A stretch of 64,000 bases of DNA from an uncultured Acidobacteriota bacterium (lineage in GTDB: Bacteria; Acidobacteriota; UBA6911; RPQK01; JAJDTT01): the NCBI GenBank assembly GCA_951812665.1, contig CATOST010000033.1:182816-246815 (forward strand), read 5' to 3'. Each line of letters begins with the position of its first letter. The first letter of the stretch is position 1. A program made the position numbers and the translations under genes. Below the pieces are notes generated by a model. That model was not told the origin of the DNA and did not search any database. It was given only the letters and a program-made list of their open reading frames with translations. Shown here in pieces: positions 8,914-16,525 of the stretch.

Positions 8914-9101
8914 GACGCCGGCAGGTCTTCGGACTCACGGGCAATCGGCTGTGGCCGAGCCTACTGGCCGTCGCTTCCCAACTCCTCGGAGCCAGTGCTA
9001 TGACGGCGGTCGTTCCCGTTTACCGCTGCGGGGCAGTCCCGGACTTTCACCGGGTTCCCTCTTGCCGCTCCGGCTGGCCGGAGCACCAACGCGAAGTCAA
9101 C
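8914..9101 (-). promoter_or_regulatory. Cobalamin (AdoCbl) riboswitch
   Basis: On the minus strand the conserved core reads GGGAACCCGGTGAAAGTCC, then GGGACTGCCCCGCA and CGGTAA, and ends with the B12 box AGTCCGAAGACCTGCC at about 8920-8935. TGAC/GTCA ends can close P1. Spacing between core blocks is right for the adenosylcobalamin class. It ends about 95 bases before the DUF71 start codon, so it should repress the whole seven-gene operon when adenosylcobalamin is plentiful. The ribosome-site occlusion or terminator mechanism was not resolved. Confidence 0.95.
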
Positions 9102-9213
9102 ATAGCTGAAGCAGCAGGCCGGGTCAAGCCCGCAGGGGCCGTTCACCACGGTTCCAACCGCAACCGGATGGGCTTCTGCCCCCGATGGCGGCGGCTGGGA
9201 TAGAATCCGCATC

Positions 9214-10560
9214 GTGTTCGGCTTGCGAGTCCTCTGGTCGACCTATCTGCTGATCGGCGTTCCGTTCGCCGTTGCCTGGGATCTGCAAGCCGGCGTTTCC
9301 GATCCTGAGAAAGAACCCCTGGTTTCAAAGTCCGCTTCCCCGGAGGAGACGCGTGCCGGACGCTGGAAACAGAAGCGGATCGACAAGCGATCCCGCACCA
9401 CTCCGCCTCCTGCCAGCGGATTTGAGAAAGCTCTTCTCTGGGTGGAAAAGAGGGGATTGGGGGTGCCGCGCGACACCGGTTCCGCCGGAGTCCATCCGGT
9501 CGTGGGGGTTCTGGGACCCCGGTCCGGCGTCGCCCTGGGCGCCCGGTACTGGCGGCCGGACCTGGGGAGCAGCCGGCTCGACGTGGCCCTGACGGGGGGT
9601 TATTCCATCCGCGGATACCAGCTGTATGACCTGCAGTTCGGCCGGGTCCAGGACTTCGGTCCCGGGTTCGAACTCGATCCGGAAGACCACGGGATCCGGC
9701 AACGAACCGGGCCGGGCAACTCCAGGGAACGGCTCAACGTCTTCGGCCGGGTCCGGTACCGCAATTTTCCCAGGCAGAACTATTTCGGACCGGGCACCGA
9801 CTCGAGGGAGGGAGACCGCAGCGATTATCGCCTGGAGGAGGTCTTCTATGGGAAAGCAGTCCGTTACCGGGCCAGCACATGGCTGCGGGGAGAGTGGGAG
9901 GTGGGGCTGCTTCAAGTGAACACCGGTCCCGGAACCGATCCCGGCGCCGTTCCCATCGGAAGCGTCTTCGACGACGTCACCACCCCCGGCCTTGCCCACC
10001 AACCCGGTTTCTTTCGGACGAGAGCCGCTCTCACCCTGGACTTTCGGGACCAGCCGGAAAACACCCACTCGGGCGGCGTGGTGGACCTGTCCTGGTCCCG
10101 CCACACCCAGGTGGGTGGGACCGACTACCATTTCTCCGGCTTCGCGGTGCAGGCGCGTCAATATCTGCCATTGGGGTCCCGCCAGCGGCTTCTGGCCTTG
10201 CGTTTTCTGGCCTCGACGACCGATCCCGAGAACGGAAGCCGGGTGCCGTTCTATTTTCAGCCCACGCTGGGGAGCCCTCATATTCTGAGAGCCTTCAGGG
10301 ATCAGCGTTTCCGGGACCGGAATCTGATCTACCTCTCGGCCGAGTATCGTTGGGAGGCGGCGCCGGCGCTGGAGCTGGCCCTCTTCTACGACACCGGAAA
10401 GGTGTTTCGGAACCAATCCGACTTCAACTTGATGAGACTCCGGAAGAACGTGGGATTCGGGATCCGATTCAAGAGCCGGGACCGTGTTCTCTTCCGGGTG
10501 GATCTGGCGAGAGGCCGGGAAGATACGCGGATCTGCGTCACGGTCGGCCCGGCCTTCTAG
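9214..10560 (+). CDS. BamA/TamA-type outer-membrane barrel protein without POTRA domains
   Basis: A 448-residue protein with a short N-terminal hydrophobic signal, then about 60 basic/polar residues, then an Omp85/D15-type barrel. Barrel-like segments include TRAALTLDFRDQPENTHSGG, FSGFAVQARQYLPLGSRQRLL, LRAFRDQRFRDRNLIYLSAEYRWE and a terminal aromatic (GPAF). The RGFRD-like element of BamA strand loops appears as LRAFRDQRFRD. There is no room for POTRA repeats, so it resembles stand-alone surface-antigen barrels rather than the essential assembly factor. Translation starts at GTG. The kinase-like gene begins 8 bases downstream, so the two are probably co-expressed. Confidence 0.75.
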   Translation: MFGLRVLWSTYLLIGVPFAVAWDLQAGVSDPEKEPLVSKSASPEETRAGRWKQKRIDKRSRTTPPPASGFEKALLWVEKRGLGVPRDTGSAGVHPVVGVLGPRSGVALGARYWRPDLGSSRLDVALTGGYSIRGYQLYDLQFGRVQDFGPGFELDPEDHGIRQRTGPGNSRERLNVFGRVRYRNFPRQNYFGPGTDSREGDRSDYRLEEVFYGKAVRYRASTWLRGEWEVGLLQVNTGPGTDPGAVPIGSVFDDVTTPGLAHQPGFFRTRAALTLDFRDQPENTHSGGVVDLSWSRHTQVGGTDYHFSGFAVQARQYLPLGSRQRLLALRFLASTTDPENGSRVPFYFQPTLGSPHILRAFRDQRFRDRNLIYLSAEYRWEAAPALELALFYDTGKVFRNQSDFNLMRLRKNVGFGIRFKSRDRVLFRVDLARGREDTRICVTVGPAF

Positions 10561-10568
10561 GGGGAGAT

Positions 10569-12227
10569 ATGGAGTTGACGCACCCACGAATCACTCCTCT
10601 GGTCCTGCTGCTGGGCTGCTTGACGGCTGTTACCCTCTCCATCCACGCGCAGAAGTTTCTGCCCGATGATCCCCTCCGGGTCGATGCCGACGATCTTCCC
10701 ATTCCCAGGCCCGAGTCCCGCTCCCTCAGCCAGATCATGGACCTGCTGGAGAATTCGTTCTCCAACCGTCCCGCCCGGGGAGAGGACATCCTCCCGGCCC
10801 AGAATGTGAACACGCTGGGCGAGGTCCCCGATTCCAGCTGGTTTCAGAATCGGCTGGGCAGACGGTCCATGAGTCCGGCCGAGTTGGCACGAGGTCCCAA
10901 CCGGCAAGCACCTGACGTCTCCCGGCCCTGGCAGGTCGTTTCCGGGAAATCGGAGGGCATCACTCCCGGGTTCACCATCCGCGACAGCAGCGGAGAAGTC
11001 TATTTCCTCAAGTTCGACCCGCAAGAACATCCTCAACTGGCCACCTCCGCAGAAGCTATCAGCACTCGATTCTTCCACGCCTTCGGTTATCACGTCCCCG
11101 AGAACCACCTGGTCCGGATCTCACCCGGCAACTTGCTGGCGGACTCCGATTCGGTGCTGCGCGAGGGACGGGGAAAGAAGCGGGTCATGCTGCAGGCGGA
11201 CGTGGAACGGATTCTCCGCCTGGTTCCCAGACTGCCGGACGGAAAAATCCAGGTGCTGGCCAGCCGGCTTCTGCCGGGACGTCCCCTGGGGCCGTTCGAG
11301 TACTTCGGAATCCGGAGCGACGACGCCAACGACGTCTTCCGGCACGAGAACCGGAGAGAGCTGCGAGGCCTCCGGATCTTCGGCGCCTGGTTGAACCACG
11401 ACGATTCCCGAAGCATCAACACGCTGGACATGTATCTCCCCCGGGGCGAACAGGGGTACGTGAAACACCACCTGCTGGATTTCGGCTCCTGCCTGGGAAG
11501 CGGAAGCGTCGAGATGCAGAGTCTCCGGGGCGGCAACGAGTACCTGCTGGAGCGGACTCCCATGCTCAAGGCAGCCGTGACTCTGGGCATCTGGGACCGT
11601 CCCTGGAGACGTGTGCACTACCCCGAGCATCCCGGCGTCGGGCGGTTCGAAGCCGAATATTTTCAGCCTCAGAACTGGAAACCCGAGTACCCCAACCCGG
11701 CCTTCGAACGCATGCTCCCGGAAGACGCTTTCTGGGCGGTCCGCATCCTGATGCGGCTGAACGAGGAATCGATTCGGGCGGTGGTGCGGACGGGGCAACT
11801 GGTCGACGCCCAGTCGGAGGAGTACCTGGTCCGGACGCTCCTGGAGCGGCGCCGGAAAATCGTTCGCCACTATCTGGCGGGAATCAATCCCCTGGACGGA
11901 TTTCGGGTCCGTGATCGAAACGGCTCCGTGGACCTGGAGTTTTCGGATCTGTCCCTGCAGGAGTCCCCGAAGCGGAACCGGACCTATCGATACCAATGGT
12001 CCAGCTTCGACAACGGAAGCCAGCAAAGTGAATCCTTGGGTCCTGCAGCTTCTTCGGCCAGCCTCTCCATCCCCCTTCCCCGGGCCAGACCGCAATTTTT
12101 GAAGGTGCGCATCCGACCCGTCGAAAACCAGGAGGCCGGCGGTTCTCACCCGGTGTGCGTCTACCTGCGGACTCAGCCCGCCATGGCGGTTGTGGGGATT
12201 GATCGCGGAAAGGGCGCCGAACCTTAA
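10569..12227 (+). CDS. Secreted protein with HipA/PI3K-like kinase motifs
   Basis: A 552-residue protein with a signal peptide (hydrophobic 10-26, cleavage near AQK). Its centre carries kinase-fold landmarks in order: VYFLKFD with Lys148, an acidic helix residue Glu162 (AEAIS), the catalytic-loop-like WLNHDDSRSINTLD with Asp278/279 and Asn284, and LLDFG with Asp304. This order and spacing resemble HipA, FAM20 and other atypical kinases. I did not recognise a named family, so activity is inference. The ATG follows a GGGGAG ribosome site and lies 8 bases after the barrel gene. Upstream codons in the same open frame (from 9879) are antisense-like composition within the barrel gene and were excluded. 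Confidence 0.6.
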   Translation: MELTHPRITPLVLLLGCLTAVTLSIHAQKFLPDDPLRVDADDLPIPRPESRSLSQIMDLLENSFSNRPARGEDILPAQNVNTLGEVPDSSWFQNRLGRRSMSPAELARGPNRQAPDVSRPWQVVSGKSEGITPGFTIRDSSGEVYFLKFDPQEHPQLATSAEAISTRFFHAFGYHVPENHLVRISPGNLLADSDSVLREGRGKKRVMLQADVERILRLVPRLPDGKIQVLASRLLPGRPLGPFEYFGIRSDDANDVFRHENRRELRGLRIFGAWLNHDDSRSINTLDMYLPRGEQGYVKHHLLDFGSCLGSGSVEMQSLRGGNEYLLERTPMLKAAVTLGIWDRPWRRVHYPEHPGVGRFEAEYFQPQNWKPEYPNPAFERMLPEDAFWAVRILMRLNEESIRAVVRTGQLVDAQSEEYLVRTLLERRRKIVRHYLAGINPLDGFRVRDRNGSVDLEFSDLSLQESPKRNRTYRYQWSSFDNGSQQSESLGPAASSASLSIPLPRARPQFLKVRIRPVENQEAGGSHPVCVYLRTQPAMAVVGIDRGKGAEP

Positions 12228-12230
12228 CAG

Positions 12231-12385
12231 CCCGTGGCAAAAGTCATCACGGCATTCGACCGTCCCTGCATCCCGGCGGACGGCGTTGCGATTCGGGCAC
12301 ATACTCCCGGTATGCACCCGAATCGCGCCTTGTCCGGCGGGCGCAGGAACGGTCTCGGTGCTCGCGGGACTTTCACCACGGACTG
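12231..12385 (+). repeat. Dispersed repeat family A, longest copy
   Basis: About 155 bases starting just after the kinase-like gene. The first 60 bases (CCCGTGGCAAAAGTCATCAC ... GGCGTTG) recur inverted at 42066-42125. The last 100 (TCCCGGTATGCACCCGAATC ... ACGGACTG) recur inverted at 38424-38530. A strong inner hairpin pairs ATTCGGG with CCCGAAT and CATAC with GTATG. No conserved protein was recognised in it. Confidence 0.8.
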
Positions 12386-12386
12386 T

Positions 12387-12522
12387 TAACCCGCATTTCT
12401 CACCAGGTCGCTACGCGTATGATGAAAAATAATCTGATTTTGAACATTTACGCGGATTTTGCCAAGGTTTCTCCGGGACAGACTGCGCGATCGTCACGCC
12501 CCCTTCTGAGAAATGCGGGTTA
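12387..12522. mobile_element. MITE-like element, 136 bp, 16-bp perfect inverted ends
   Basis: The ends are TAACCCGCATTTCTCA (12387-12402) and TGAGAAATGCGGGTTA (12507-12522), exact inverse complements. GACTG occurs on both sides (12381-12385 and 12523-12527; one extra T at the left junction), looking like a target-site duplication. The interior is relatively AT-rich and has no gene. This is a probable non-autonomous insertion; the mobilising transposase is not in the window. Confidence 0.7.
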
Positions 12523-12610
12523 GACTGGCTCTCGAATCCAAAGTCCCATGTCCGCGGGCGGGACGACGGCACCCGTGGCGGAAGTCGCCGGAGCTGCCTA
12601 TACTGGTTCC

Positions 12611-13984
12611 ATGAACCGCCGTGAGCTGTTGTCGCTGATGGGCGCCGGCTTCGGCGCGGTGGGATTGTCCGGGTCCCTGGGCGCGGCTTCCCGAGGTGGC
12701 TCCACGTCAGCGGGAGTTCCGCATTTCCCCGCCCGTGCCAAACACGTGATCTTCCTCTTCCTCAACGGCGGCCTCTCCCAGGTGGACAGCTTCGACCCTA
12801 AACCGGAGCTGGACCGGCACCACGGGAAACCCATGCCCGGTCCCAAGATCCGGACCGACAGCGCCACCGGAAACCTGATGAAGTCCCCGTTCCGATTCCG
12901 GCCACGGGGTGAGAGCGGCATCCTGGTGTCTGAGATCTTCCCCCGGATCGGAGGTCTCATCGACGACTTCTGCGTGATCCGGTCCATGTACTCGGACAAC
13001 GGCAATCACGTCCCCTCCCTCTACCTCATGAACTGCGGTCACCAGTTGGCCGGCCACCCGTCAATGGGCTCGTGGATCACCTACGGACTGGGCTCGGAGA
13101 ATGAGAATCTGCCCGCTTTCGTGGTCCTCTGCCCCGGGTATCCGGTGGGCGGTCCCCAGCTCTGGTCCTCGGCTTTCCTGCCCAACTCGTACCAGGGGAC
13201 CTACATCCCCAATAACGAGACCGACCCGGAGAAGCTGGTCCGCAACGTCCGCAACTCCTCCTTCAGCCCGCACCAACAGCGGCGCCAGCTGGAACTCCTG
13301 GACCGGCTCAATCGGCGCTACCTGGACCGGGTCGGGCACCAGCCGCAACTGGAATCGGGAATCCAGGCCATGGAGGTGGCCTTCCGGATGCAGATGGAGG
13401 CGCCGTTGGCGCTGGACGTCACTCGGGAGGGGGGCTCGACTCGCTCCAGGTATGGCGACACCGACTTCGCCCGCGGCTGCCTGATGGCGCTCCGCCTCGT
13501 CGAACACGGCGTGCGCATGGTTCAGGTCTTCTACGGCAAGTCCCAACCCTGGGACAGCCATGACGACATCCTGGACCATCGGATCCTGGCGGCGGACGCG
13601 GACCGGGCCATCGCCGCCTTGATTCAGGACCTGAAGGCCCGGGGCCTGTTCGAAGAGACCCTCCTCATCGTAGGGAGCGAGTTCGGCCGAACCCCTATGA
13701 TTCAGAACAGCGGACTAGTGAAGTACGGGTATGGCCGGGACCACAACGTCCACGGCTACACCACGCTCCTGGCCGGGGCAGGCGTCCGGGGAGGTATGAC
13801 GTACGGCTCCACCGACGACTTCGGCTTCAAGGCGGTGGAAAATCGCGTCCACCCCCACGACCTGCACGCCACCGTCCTGCACCTGCTGGGACTGGACCAC
13901 ACCAAGTTGACCTATCGGTACGGAGGGCGGGACTTCCGCCTGACCGATGTGGGAGGCGGGGTGATCGGGGAAATTCTGAGCTGA
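12611..13984 (+). CDS. DUF1501 protein (sulfatase/alkaline-phosphatase fold, Tat-exported)
   Basis: A 457-residue DUF1501 protein. I chose the ATG at 12611 because it gives a twin-arginine-type leader, MNRRELLSLMGAGFGAVGLS; an upstream ATG at 12548 adds 21 weak residues. Family motifs are FLNGGLSQVDSFDPKP near the N terminus, WDSHDDILDH, GSEFGRTP, and GYGRDHNVHGY. The C-terminal HDLHATVLHLLGLDH plus GGRDFRLTDVGG is characteristic. DUF1501 genes are usually paired with a cytochrome-c/DUF1549/DUF1553 gene, but this copy is alone; the paired copy lies at 17.8-22.7 kb. The reaction is unknown for the family; an extracytoplasmic hydrolase on polysaccharide-like material is the usual guess. Confidence 0.88.
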   Translation: MNRRELLSLMGAGFGAVGLSGSLGAASRGGSTSAGVPHFPARAKHVIFLFLNGGLSQVDSFDPKPELDRHHGKPMPGPKIRTDSATGNLMKSPFRFRPRGESGILVSEIFPRIGGLIDDFCVIRSMYSDNGNHVPSLYLMNCGHQLAGHPSMGSWITYGLGSENENLPAFVVLCPGYPVGGPQLWSSAFLPNSYQGTYIPNNETDPEKLVRNVRNSSFSPHQQRRQLELLDRLNRRYLDRVGHQPQLESGIQAMEVAFRMQMEAPLALDVTREGGSTRSRYGDTDFARGCLMALRLVEHGVRMVQVFYGKSQPWDSHDDILDHRILAADADRAIAALIQDLKARGLFEETLLIVGSEFGRTPMIQNSGLVKYGYGRDHNVHGYTTLLAGAGVRGGMTYGSTDDFGFKAVENRVHPHDLHATVLHLLGLDHTKLTYRYGGRDFRLTDVGGGVIGEILS

Positions 13985-14098
13985 CCCGATCTACTGAAGG
14001 AAATGTTTGCGGGGGGGGGCGCCATTCCGGCGGCCCCGGTCACCGATCATTGACCGGTGACGCGGGGACAAAACGGATCGCGCCCCGAAATCGAAAAA

Positions 14099-14425
14099 CT
14101 ACCAGCGGCCTCGCCCGCGGCTCCCGTAACCGCCGCCGCCGCCGCCGCCGCCGCCATATCCGCCGCCGCCGGACCGTCTCTCACGAGGACGCGCCTCGTT
14201 CACCGTCAAGGTCCTGCCACCCAACTGACTGCCGTTCAAGGCACTGATGGCCTTTGCGGCGTCCGCCTCGTCCATTTCGACGAAACCGAACCCACGAGAC
14301 TGGCCGGTCATTCTGTCGGTGATCACCCGGGCGGATTGCACGGGACCGAATTCGGCGAAGACCTCCTCCAACTGATCATCGTTGACTGCGTAGGGCAGTC
14401 CCCCTACATAAATGTTCTTCCTCAT
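14099..14425 (-). CDS. RRM-domain RNA-binding protein (cold-inducible type)
   Basis: A 108-residue protein. Residues 1-80 form one RNA-recognition motif with RNP2 (NIYVGGLPY, 4-12) and RNP1 (RGFGFVEM, about 44-51). A Gly-rich tail with Tyr and Arg (GGGGYGGGG ... GSRGRGRW) follows. This is the architecture of the bacterial Rbp / cold-shock-induced RRM proteins, and the length is typical. The ATG has an excellent AGGAGGAG ribosome site. The gene is monocistronic, with a roughly 400-base leader region on its 5' side. Such proteins bind single-stranded RNA, often under cold or osmotic stress. Confidence 0.95.
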   Translation of the reverse strand: MRKNIYVGGLPYAVNDDQLEEVFAEFGPVQSARVITDRMTGQSRGFGFVEMDEADAAKAISALNGSQLGGRTLTVNEARPRERRSGGGGYGGGGGGGGGYGSRGRGRW

Positions 14426-14837
14426 TTTCTCCTCCTAATTGCAAGAAATGGAGCCATCCACCCTGAGACGCCAACTGCAAAAGGAGCAGAGCCGGGCCCG
14501 ATTCTGTGTGGTTCCACGATCCGATCGGTGATTCCTTAGGGAGTCTTTCGCAGGGATGACACTAACTCGGGCTCTCAGCACCTGTTTGCGACGTTACCTC
14601 TGGAGCCCTCTATTGAACAAGACGGCGGCAGTATAGTCCTTCTTTCCATCCGTGTCAAAAGAACCAGGCCCGGACAGACTGGTCCACGTTCCCACTTTCC
14701 TCTACTCTCTTTCCTCCCGGCTGCGCTCCACCTTGTCTTCAGGCGGACGGAGGCCGAGAATGAGGAGACCATTCCAGTCCGTCTTTGGGACCCCGTTCCG
14801 AGACCATGAAGAGTTTCCGGAGCATCGGAAATTGGTG
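14426..14837. other. Non-coding stretch upstream of the RRM gene
   Basis: It contains the ribosome site and presumably the promoter and 5' leader of the RRM gene on the minus strand, which for cold-inducible genes can be long and structured. I could not identify a convincing structure, promoter or coding frame. Open frames here (for example 14575-14874 minus) lack protein-like composition. Confidence 0.4.
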
Positions 14838-15364
14838 ATGAAGCTCCTTCCATTCCTGCTCGCTTTAGCAGCAACTTCCACCGAACTGATCGGCTCCCTC
14901 AAGGCCAATCCGATCCGGATCGTGTTTCTGACGAGAGCGGCGATCAGGGCGACCGTATGATGTTGTGGGAGTCGGACGACGACGGCCGAACCTGGACCCG
15001 GCACGGAACCGACGGCCGGTTCGGAACCTACGGCGAGATGTATCCTCGTTTCCTGGCGCTGGAGGACGATCGCCTGCTGCTGACCTTCACCGTCCGCAGC
15101 AACTCGACCGATGGGCACCGGCTCGGCCTGCGGGCCATCCTCAGCCAAGACCAGGGGCGGAGCTGGGACTTCCGCCGCGACCGGATGGTGATCAGCGACG
15201 AGAACCACGGCGCCAGCGGGGGCGGCTTCGGCAACACGGTCCAGCTCTCGGACGGCACTTTGGTCTCGGTCTACAGCTACCGCGGCCGGGACGGCAGAAC
15301 ATACGTGGAGTCGGTCCGCTGGCGTCTCCCACAAAGCAAATCGAATCCAGGATCTGGCCAGTGA
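14838..15364 (+). pseudogene. Sialidase-like (BNR) gene remnant
   Basis: A signal-peptide-like start MKLLPFLLALAATSTELIGS is at 14838, but its frame ends at 14960. From 14957 a different frame encodes about 135 residues of BNR/Asp-box sialidase-like sequence: LWESDDDGRTWTRHG and LSQDQGRSWDF are two Asp-boxes (S-x-D-x-G-x-x-W). The N-terminal half of the propeller, including the YRIP Arg motif, is absent. A deletion plus frameshift of a secreted sialidase explains this best. Two intact sialidases are elsewhere in the window (29.1 and 44.8 kb). A short functional Asp-box protein starting at 14957 or 14960 cannot be ruled out. Confidence 0.55.
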
Positions 15365-15431
15365 ACGAAATTCCCGGCCTCGTCAGGCCGGGAGCGCCCG
15401 ATGGGCGTTGTCTCCAAGGAGTCACTATCGG

Positions 15432-16496
15432 ATGAACGGATCTCTGCTGACGCAACTGGTGGGGAGCTACAGCAAGCCCAGTTGGCTCATTCGTCACCAC
15501 CGGGTCACCACCCCGTACGGCGACGACACCTTCTGGAGACCGGAGCCGGAAGTGCTCCAAGACGCACAGGATGACGCGACCCGGCTCGCCATCGCCGATC
15601 AGGAGCGCGCGGGACTGGACGTGATCACGGACGGTGAGGAGAGGCGGCATCGTTTCGATTCCTATTTCCTTCGTTTCCACGGTCTCGATACGACTCGGCT
15701 GGGGCAGTGGTCGATGGCGGATCGGGACCTGAGCTTCATCCGGCTCGATCCGCTGCTGAAGGGGCGCCTGGGCCAGGCCTACGCCCCCCGGGTCGTGGAC
15801 AAGCTGGGCTGGCCGGGGCCGACCGCCCTCGAAGATCTACGTTTTCTGAAACGCCATACCTCACGTCCCGTGAAGATGACGGTCATCGGACCCCTGACGG
15901 CGGCCGCCCGTCTGGTCAACGAGGCCTACCCCGATGAGGAGGCGCTGGGCATGGACCTCGCTGCCGTCATCAACCAGGAGTTGCGTGCCTTGGATGATGA
16001 GGGGCTCGACGTCATTCAGCTGGATGAACCCGATTTCCACTTCCGGGCCGACCAGGCCTGCCGCTGGGGAACCCGGGCCCTGGATGTGGCCTTGGAGGGA
16101 ATCCAATGTACCAGCGCGGTCCACATCTGCTACGGCTACGCACTGATCGGGGAGAAGCAGGTCAACCCCCGCTATGCGCAGGCACTGGAGGCGATTGCAG
16201 CTTCCCGCGCTCAACAGATCAGCCTGGAGTATGAACAGCCCGGTCACGAACCGGACGTCTTGCGTCACTGCGGAGACAAGGAGGTCATCCTGGGACTGCT
16301 CAATCTGGGTTCGCAGGAAGTGGAAACACCGGACCACATCGCCCGGCGCCTCCGGGATGCGCTGGAAGTCGTCCCGGCGGAACGGCTGCGGGCAGCGCCG
16401 GACTGCGGAATGTGGTTCCTGCCGCGGGACGTGGCCTACGCCAAGCTGCAGGCGCTGGTGGCCGGGGTCGCCTTGGTGCGCGCGTCCCTGCCCTGA
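15432..16496 (+). CDS. Core-MetE type methyltransferase (cobalamin-independent methionine synthase C-terminal family)
   Basis: A 354-residue TIM-barrel protein equal to the catalytic C-terminal half of MetE; the N-terminal half of full-length MetE is missing by design. Putative zinc ligands are visible: His231 and Cys233 (VHICYGY), Glu266 (SLEYEQPGHE) and Cys325 (APDCGMWFLPR). The homocysteine-site-like LDVITDGEERR and VIQLDEPDFHF are also present. Core-MetE enzymes transfer a methyl group to homocysteine, and some use methylcobalamin rather than methyl-THF as donor. The start at 15432 was chosen over 15408 because homology-like sequence begins at MNGSLLTQLVGSY, with AAGGAG 11 bases upstream. 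The next gene follows after 30 bases. Confidence 0.82.
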   Translation: MNGSLLTQLVGSYSKPSWLIRHHRVTTPYGDDTFWRPEPEVLQDAQDDATRLAIADQERAGLDVITDGEERRHRFDSYFLRFHGLDTTRLGQWSMADRDLSFIRLDPLLKGRLGQAYAPRVVDKLGWPGPTALEDLRFLKRHTSRPVKMTVIGPLTAAARLVNEAYPDEEALGMDLAAVINQELRALDDEGLDVIQLDEPDFHFRADQACRWGTRALDVALEGIQCTSAVHICYGYALIGEKQVNPRYAQALEAIAASRAQQISLEYEQPGHEPDVLRHCGDKEVILGLLNLGSQEVETPDHIARRLRDALEVVPAERLRAAPDCGMWFLPRDVAYAKLQALVAGVALVRASLP

Positions 16497-16525
16497 CTTG
16501 AGGTCCGAACCGTACAGGAGTCGAC

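Noticed and set aside
9879..10568. Upstream extension of the kinase-like gene's open frame inside the barrel gene
   Set aside because: The overlapped barrel gene is clearly coding in another frame; the true start at 10569 has a ribosome site and signal peptide.
14575..14874. Minus-strand 99-codon frame upstream of the RRM gene
   Set aside because: Ser/Arg/Gly-rich, no homology-like motif, no ribosome site, and it runs over the sialidase remnant.
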